From Desulfuromonas sp. (GTDB lineage Bacteria; Desulfobacterota; Desulfuromonadia; Desulfuromonadales; SZUA-401), in assembly GCA_002869605.1 (NCBI GenBank), contig PKUI01000114.1, forward strand, positions 1 through 18,247: DNA of 18,247 nucleotides. Direction: 5' to 3'. The translations under genes and the position numbers were made by a program. Positions 13,972-18,247 of the stretch are shown here, piece after piece. Within the stretch, counting starts at the first letter, position 1; every line of letters begins with the position of its first letter. The notes beneath the pieces are model-generated. The model ran no database searches. It was not told where the DNA came from and worked only from the letters and a program-made list of their open reading frames with translations.

Positions 13972-15690
13972 ATGCGTTATAGCGACTATTTTTTGCCGAC
14001 GATCAAAGAGACGCCGGCCGATGCCGAGGTAGTCAGCCACAAGTTGATGTTGCGTGCCGGCATGATGAACAAGCTGGCTGCGGGAATCTATAACTATCTG
14101 CCAATGGGGTTGCGGGTGATCCGCAAGGTCGAACAGATTGTGCGCGAGTGCATGAACGAAGCCGGTGCCATGGAGGTGCTGATGGCAGCGGTGCAGCCGG
14201 CCGAGCTGTGGCAAGAGTCGGGGCGCTGGGGTTACTACGGCAAGGAGTTGCTCCGTTTCAAAGATCGACACCAGCGTGAGTTTTGTATGGGGCCGACCCA
14301 CGAAGAGGTGATCACCGATATCGTGCGCAGTTACGTGAAGTCGTATCGCCAGCTGCCGGTCAACCTCTACCAGATCCAAACCAAGTTCCGCGATGAGGTG
14401 CGCCCCCGCTTCGGGCTGATGCGTGGACGCGAATTCATCATGAAGGATGCCTACTCCTTCGACACCACCGAAGAGGGGGCCAACGCCAGCTACCAGAAGA
14501 TGCGCGACGCCTACTGCAAGATCTTCGAGCGCTGCGGGCTCGAGTACCGCATGGTCGAGGCGGATTCGGGCGCTATCGGCGGCTCCTTCAGTCATGAATT
14601 TATGGTGCTGGCCGATACCGGCGAGGACATGGTGATCAGCTGTGACCACTGTGACTACTCGGCGAACGTCGAGAAGGCCGTGGTGGTCGATGAAGGGGAG
14701 GTCTCCGGCGAGACTCTGCAGGAACTCGAGCGGGTCGAGACCCCGGGCGCGCACACGGTCGAGGACGTTGCCAAAATGCTGGAGCTTGAGCCGTCCCGGA
14801 TCGTCAAGACTATGATCGTTGCGGTGGACGATGAACTGGTGGCGGTGCTGGTCCGTGGCGACCACGAACTCAACGAGGCGAAAATCAAGAACCTGCTCAA
14901 TGCGACGGTGGCCGAACTGGCCACCCCGGCCCAGATTGTCGAGGCGACCGGCGGCGCGGTCGGTTTTTCCGGACCGGTCGGGCTGAAGATTCCGGTCTAT
15001 GCCGACCATGCGATCAAGTACCTGCGCAACATGGCGGTCGGTGGCAACGAGAAAGACCTGCATCTGACCGGCGCCAACCTGGAGCGTGACTTTGAGGTTG
15101 TACAGTTTGCCGACCTGCGCAACGCCCAGGCCGGCGACCCGTGCCCGCTGTGTGGTGGTGGACGTTACGTCAACACCCGCGGTATTGAGGTCGGGCACAT
15201 CTTCAAGCTCGGTACCAAGTATTCCGAGGCGATGAAGGCGACCTTCCTCGACACCGACGGCAAGGCTAACGATATTATCATGGGCTGCTACGGCATCGGC
15301 ATCGGACGTACGGCCGCGGCCGCCATCGAGCAGAACCACGACGACAATGGCATCATCTTCCCGATGGCGATCGCCCCCTTCCAGGTGATCGTGACCATGG
15401 TCAACCCCAACGACGCCGAGGTCGCTCAGGCCGCCACCGAACTCTACGAACAGTTACTTGCTGAAGGGATCGAGGTGCTGCTCGATGACCGTGATGAGCG
15501 CCCCGGGGCCAAGTTCAAGGATGCTGACCTGATCGGGATTCCGCTGCGCGTGACGGTCGGCTCACGCGGTCTCAAGGAGGGGGCGTTCGAGCTTCAGGAA
15601 CGGCGTAGTGGAGAGCGCGATAACCTACTGGTCAATGAGGCCGCAGCGCAGATTGCCCAGCGCGTGGGTCAAGCGTTGAACCAGGGTTGA
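13972..15690 (+). CDS. proS: Prolyl-tRNA synthetase (bacterial type with editing insertion)
   Basis: This 572-aa class II synthetase charges tRNA-Pro with proline in the cytosol. Motif 2 is TKFRDEVRPRFGLMRGREF (about 137-155) and motif 3 is GCYGIGIGRT (438-447); FCMGPTHEEV (104-113) is the usual ProRS signature. Between motifs 2 and 3 lies the YbaK-like INS editing domain (about 224-400). Lys279 in IVKTMIV and His364 in DLHLTGANL match residues linked to clearing mischarged Ala-tRNA-Pro. Two CxxC pairs flank this domain (Cys224/Cys227 in CDHC, Cys391/Cys394 in CPLC), suggesting a zinc knuckle. The C-terminal anticodon-binding domain runs from about 465 (APFQVIV) to the end. The length is normal for this type. 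The start is supported by GAGG upstream. It heads the rightward cluster. Confidence 0.97.
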   Translation: MRYSDYFLPTIKETPADAEVVSHKLMLRAGMMNKLAAGIYNYLPMGLRVIRKVEQIVRECMNEAGAMEVLMAAVQPAELWQESGRWGYYGKELLRFKDRHQREFCMGPTHEEVITDIVRSYVKSYRQLPVNLYQIQTKFRDEVRPRFGLMRGREFIMKDAYSFDTTEEGANASYQKMRDAYCKIFERCGLEYRMVEADSGAIGGSFSHEFMVLADTGEDMVISCDHCDYSANVEKAVVVDEGEVSGETLQELERVETPGAHTVEDVAKMLELEPSRIVKTMIVAVDDELVAVLVRGDHELNEAKIKNLLNATVAELATPAQIVEATGGAVGFSGPVGLKIPVYADHAIKYLRNMAVGGNEKDLHLTGANLERDFEVVQFADLRNAQAGDPCPLCGGGRYVNTRGIEVGHIFKLGTKYSEAMKATFLDTDGKANDIIMGCYGIGIGRTAAAAIEQNHDDNGIIFPMAIAPFQVIVTMVNPNDAEVAQAATELYEQLLAEGIEVLLDDRDERPGAKFKDADLIGIPLRVTVGSRGLKEGAFELQERRSGERDNLLVNEAAAQIAQRVGQALNQG

Positions 15691-15710
15691 AGCCCATAGA
15701 GGAAGGGTTG

Positions 15711-16952
15711 ATGAAGGATAAGCACGTCATGGATCCGTTGACGATTGACAGCAGTGGGCGCCTCAGCGTGCCGGGTTATGCAGTGCGCCAACTTGGTCAG
15801 CAGCAGCTTGAACTGACCTCCTACTCGTCTCGCCACCTGCTGTTCACGGTGCCGGGAGAAGAGGAGGTCGTGGTCCTGAGCGGTTCCATTGGCGAGATCA
15901 CGGTGGCCGACCTGCTCTCGTTTTGCAACATGTTTCGCAAGACCGGGGTGTTGTCGGTTACCGCCGAGTGTGGCAGGCGCGATCTCTATTTTCAAAACGG
16001 CGAGGTGGTGTTTGCAGGCAGCACCTGTCGTCGCGAAGCCCTTGAAGAAATACTGCTCGAACTCGGCAAGCTTGATGCCCAGACCCTCGAGAAGGTCCGC
16101 GGGATAGGCAGCGGCACGCGTTCGGTCGGCAAGATGCTGGTCGAGAGCAAGGCGGTGGCCGCCAAGGACCTGTGGCTTGCGACCCGTCACCAGGTCGAGT
16201 CGATCGTCTACGGGCTGCTCGCGGTGGTGAGCGGTAATTTCCATTTTAGCCCGGAGGACCCGGAGCGCGACGGCATCGTGCGCTTGTCGATGAGTACCCA
16301 GAATCTGATCATGGAGGGGTTACGTCGTGTCGACGAGCGTGAGCTGTTCATGCGCCGGATCCCTTCGCTTGAGGCGCACGTCATTCTGACTGGACGGGAA
16401 GTCGAAGATCTCAGTGGCGGAGAAAAAAAGATCGTGGATCTGGTCCTTGATGGCAGGCGTGTCGTGAGGGAGTTGATCCGCGCCTCGGGCGTTGGTGAAT
16501 TCGATGGCTTGCGTATCCTTTACCAGCTATGTGAGCGGGGAGTGGTTCAGGTCGATGAGTCACCCGAGGTTGAACTCGACGGCGCCTTGGGCGATATCCT
16601 CGCCATCGGCAACCGGGTGCTGGCCCTTCTGTTCAAGGCGATCAGCGCGGCGAAACCGGATTTCCTCCACGAGGTGACCCGTTTTCTGCGTAGCCTGCCG
16701 CAGCCCTATTCGTTTCTGTTCGGGGACACCGAGGTGCGTTCCAATGGCTCGGTAGACGGTGGCCATATTATCGCCAACCTCGAAGGGCTCGAGGAGGGGG
16801 ATAAGGAAAAGCTGCTTGCGGAGGGGTTGTGTGAACTCATCTATATGGAGTGCCAGGCGGCACGTCGCGAGCTTGGAGCCGATAAGGCAGCGGAACTGGT
16901 GCAAGCGGGACAGGATGTGAGTGATACCTTGATGAACAGGGCGGGGAGGTAG
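15711..16952 (+). CDS. DUF4388 (PATAN-like) domain protein, probable regulatory role
   Basis: The product is 413 aa from the ATG at 15711, which has AGGAAGG 4 nt upstream; an upstream TTG overlapping the proS stop and a later ATG (15729) are alternatives. Residues about 58-195 match the DUF4388 pattern: GSIGEITVADLLSFCNMFRK then TGVLSVTAECGRRDLYFQNG, GEVVFAGS, a helical LEEILLELGKLD stretch, and VSGNFHFSPED. This domain is common in deltaproteobacteria, where it often occurs with signalling domains. The middle part (about 225-300) looks like a winged-helix-type repeat (KKIVDLVLDGRRVVRELIRASGVGEFDGLRILYQL), also usual in such proteins. The C-terminal 120 residues are mixed helical and unrecognised. 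No signal peptide or membrane helix is seen, so it is likely cytosolic. It lies 20 nt after proS and 6 nt before pyrF. Confidence 0.82.
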   Translation: MKDKHVMDPLTIDSSGRLSVPGYAVRQLGQQQLELTSYSSRHLLFTVPGEEEVVVLSGSIGEITVADLLSFCNMFRKTGVLSVTAECGRRDLYFQNGEVVFAGSTCRREALEEILLELGKLDAQTLEKVRGIGSGTRSVGKMLVESKAVAAKDLWLATRHQVESIVYGLLAVVSGNFHFSPEDPERDGIVRLSMSTQNLIMEGLRRVDERELFMRRIPSLEAHVILTGREVEDLSGGEKKIVDLVLDGRRVVRELIRASGVGEFDGLRILYQLCERGVVQVDESPEVELDGALGDILAIGNRVLALLFKAISAAKPDFLHEVTRFLRSLPQPYSFLFGDTEVRSNGSVDGGHIIANLEGLEEGDKEKLLAEGLCELIYMECQAARRELGADKAAELVQAGQDVSDTLMNRAGR

Positions 16953-16958
16953 CAGGAG

Positions 16959-17702
16959 ATGACGCAGAACATGGAGGCCGCGCGCCAGCGGCTGGTTTTT
17001 GCTCTTGATGTCGACAATTTTGATGATGCCGAAAAGTGGGTGCGGCAGCTGCATGGTCATGTCGGAGTATTCAAGGTCGGTAAACAGCTGTTCACCCGCT
17101 GTGGTCCCGAGGTGGTGCGCATGATCCGCGCCGAGGGGGGCGAGGTGTTTCTTGATCTGAAATATCACGATATCCCCAACACCGTGGCCAAGGCCGGGCT
17201 TGAGGCTTGTCGCCTTGGGGTCAAGATGTTCAACGTGCATGCGCTCGGCGGACGTGAAATGATGGAGACCCTGGTGCGGGAGATCGACACCGAGTTTCCG
17301 GTCGGTTCACCGCAGCGGCCATTGATGTTGGCGGTGACGATCCTCACCTCGTCGACCGAGCAGACCCTGCGCGAGGTCGGTATCGAGCACCATGTCTCCG
17401 AGATGGTGCCGCGACTCGCCAGCTTAGCGCGCAATGCGGGGCTCGGAGGGGTGGTTGCCTCTCCGCGCGAGGTACGCCTGATTCGCGAGGCCTGCGGCGA
17501 GCCGTTCGCCATTGTGACCCCCGGGGTGCGCCCGGCGAGTGCTTCACTCGATGATCAGAAACGGGTGATGACGCCGGGGGAGGCGATCGAAGCCGGTGCC
17601 GACTTCCTGGTGGTCGGCCGCCCGATCTCCGCGGCGCCCGACCCGGTAGCCGCTGCCGAGGCGATTTTGCAGGAGATGGCCGCCGCAATGGAAAAGCGCT
17701 AA
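16959..17702 (+). CDS. pyrF: Orotidine-5'-phosphate decarboxylase
   Basis: This 247-aa TIM-barrel enzyme converts OMP to UMP, the last step of de novo pyrimidine synthesis. The catalytic charge network is complete: Asp17 (ALDVDN), Lys39 (FKVGKQLF), and Asp66, Lys68 and Asp71 in FLDLKYHDIPNTV. Each is five positions before its E. coli counterpart. The phosphate-gripping regions TPGVRP and VVGRPIS are present near the C-terminus. The start is ATG 16959 with GGGGAGG 9 nt upstream; ATG 16971 is also possible. It is packed tightly between the DUF4388 gene (6 nt) and rlmB (7 nt), so it is very likely co-transcribed. Confidence 0.97.
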   Translation: MTQNMEAARQRLVFALDVDNFDDAEKWVRQLHGHVGVFKVGKQLFTRCGPEVVRMIRAEGGEVFLDLKYHDIPNTVAKAGLEACRLGVKMFNVHALGGREMMETLVREIDTEFPVGSPQRPLMLAVTILTSSTEQTLREVGIEHHVSEMVPRLASLARNAGLGGVVASPREVRLIREACGEPFAIVTPGVRPASASLDDQKRVMTPGEAIEAGADFLVVGRPISAAPDPVAAAEAILQEMAAAMEKR

Positions 17703-17709
17703 TAACGAC

Positions 17710-18247
17710 ATGGACGATTTGCTCTACGGGACACACCCGGTACGCGAAGGTTTGCGCGCCAAGCGGCGACGCCCTCTCGAACTGTTTGTTGTACGCGGAA
17801 GTCACGAGCGCCACGCCGAGATCCTCTCGCTCGCGCAGGAGCAGGGGGTTCCGGTTCGCCAGCGAGAGCGATCCGACCTCGACAAGTTGGTGGGGATGCC
17901 GCATCACCAGGGGCTGGTGTTACGTGTCGAGCCGTTCCCCTACGCCGAGCTCGAAGATCTGCTCGATGGCTGGCGAAACAGCGGCAAGGATGCGTTCTTT
18001 TTGGTGCTCGACGGGGTGACCGACCCGCATAATTTCGGAGCCCTGCTACGCAACGCCGAAGGAGCCGGGTGTCATGGCGTGATTGTCGCCAAGGATCGTT
18101 CCTGCCCGGTCAGCGGCGTAGTGGATAAGGCTTCGGCCGGCGCCCTTGAGCACCTGAAATTGTGTCGGGTGACCAATCTTTCACGGGCGCTCGAGCAGCT
18201 CAAAGAAGCAGGGGTCTGGGTCTATGGACTGGCCGATGGTGGCGATG
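17710..18247 (+). CDS. rlmB: 23S rRNA (guanosine-2'-O)-methyltransferase RlmB, cut by the window end
   Basis: 179 codons are visible, with no stop before the edge. The N-terminal substrate-binding domain (LLYGTHPVREGLRAKRRRPL, HHQGLVLRVEP) is followed by the SpoU/TrmH knot fold, with motif 1 LDGVTDPHNFGALLRNAEGA (residues 100-119), where Asn108, Arg114 and Asn115 are the conserved residues, then VIVAKDRSCPVSGVVDKASAGA and LCRVTNLSRAL. The order and spacing follow E. coli RlmB closely, so 2'-O-methylation of 23S G2251 is the likely role; a TrmH-family relative with another target is possible. About 70 residues, including motifs 2 and 3, should lie beyond the window. The ATG lacks a good ribosome-binding site, consistent with translational coupling to pyrF 7 nt upstream. 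Confidence 0.93.
   Translation, partial: MDDLLYGTHPVREGLRAKRRRPLELFVVRGSHERHAEILSLAQEQGVPVRQRERSDLDKLVGMPHHQGLVLRVEPFPYAELEDLLDGWRNSGKDAFFLVLDGVTDPHNFGALLRNAEGAGCHGVIVAKDRSCPVSGVVDKASAGALEHLKLCRVTNLSRALEQLKEAGVWVYGLADGGD

Noticed and set aside
13694..14032. A 112-codon plus-strand frame upstream of and overlapping proS
   Set aside because: It overlaps the proS start in another frame, has no convincing start signal, and covers the dyad sites and leader hairpin.
13741..15339. A 532-codon open frame on the minus strand opposite proS
   Set aside because: It is antisense to an unambiguous prolyl-tRNA synthetase and shows only the low-complexity His/Asp/Leu composition of a shadow frame.
1..18247. 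CRISPR array, insertion sequence, prophage or toxin-antitoxin system
   Set aside because: No regularly spaced repeats, transposase, integrase, phage structural gene or recognisable toxin was seen on either strand.

Overview
This window (about 60% GC by eye, with an AT-richer patch around 10.3-11.85 kb) looks chromosomal and comes from a Gram-negative, selenocysteine-using bacterium. The best fit is an anaerobic deltaproteobacterium of the Desulfuromonadales (Geobacter/Pelobacter/Desulfuromonas type). That placement is inference. It rests on a tRNA-Sec gene beside a YedF-type selenium-metabolism gene, a DUF4388 protein, a DUF1015 protein, Cache-domain sensors and a probable sigma-54 promoter. 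I see no prophage, insertion sequence, integron or CRISPR array.

Layout. (1) 1-2504, minus strand: rlmD, a small membrane protein overlapping it by 4 nt, then yedF with its own likely promoter, and tRNA-Sec (selC) running off the left edge. (2) 2584-5465, plus strand: ispG, a DUF1015 gene and a Dabb-domain gene, closed by a strong terminator. The rlmD and ispG promoters overlap head to head. (3) 5567-10320: a sensory block with an orphan histidine kinase carrying two periplasmic Cache-like modules (minus), a Met-rich small membrane protein (plus), and a Cache-domain class III adenylate cyclase (plus), with good terminators after the two plus-strand genes. (4) 10456-11862: an AT-richer DUF3187-like outer-membrane protein gene followed by about 375 bp of non-coding DNA containing several hairpins and two terminators. 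(5) 11904-13971: an OFA-family (oxalate/formate antiporter-like) MFS transporter on the minus strand. It is preceded, in the same open frame, by a short cysteine-rich ORF with its own ribosome-binding site. Upstream lie a -24/-12 (sigma-54) promoter candidate and three copies of the dyad TTTGCA-N4-TGCAAA. (6) 13972-18247, plus strand: proS, a DUF4388 gene, pyrF and rlmB (cut by the right edge), closely packed like an operon.

Most genes are recognisable housekeeping functions: translation and rRNA/tRNA modification (rlmD, selC, proS, rlmB), isoprenoid synthesis (ispG), pyrimidine synthesis (pyrF) and selenium metabolism (yedF). The less explained material is the control region between the transporter and proS, the cysteine-rich ORF, and the hairpin-rich stretch after the outer-membrane protein gene. 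No clearly new multi-gene system is visible. The best candidate for undescribed biology is the enhancer-controlled cysteine-rich ORF/transporter unit.
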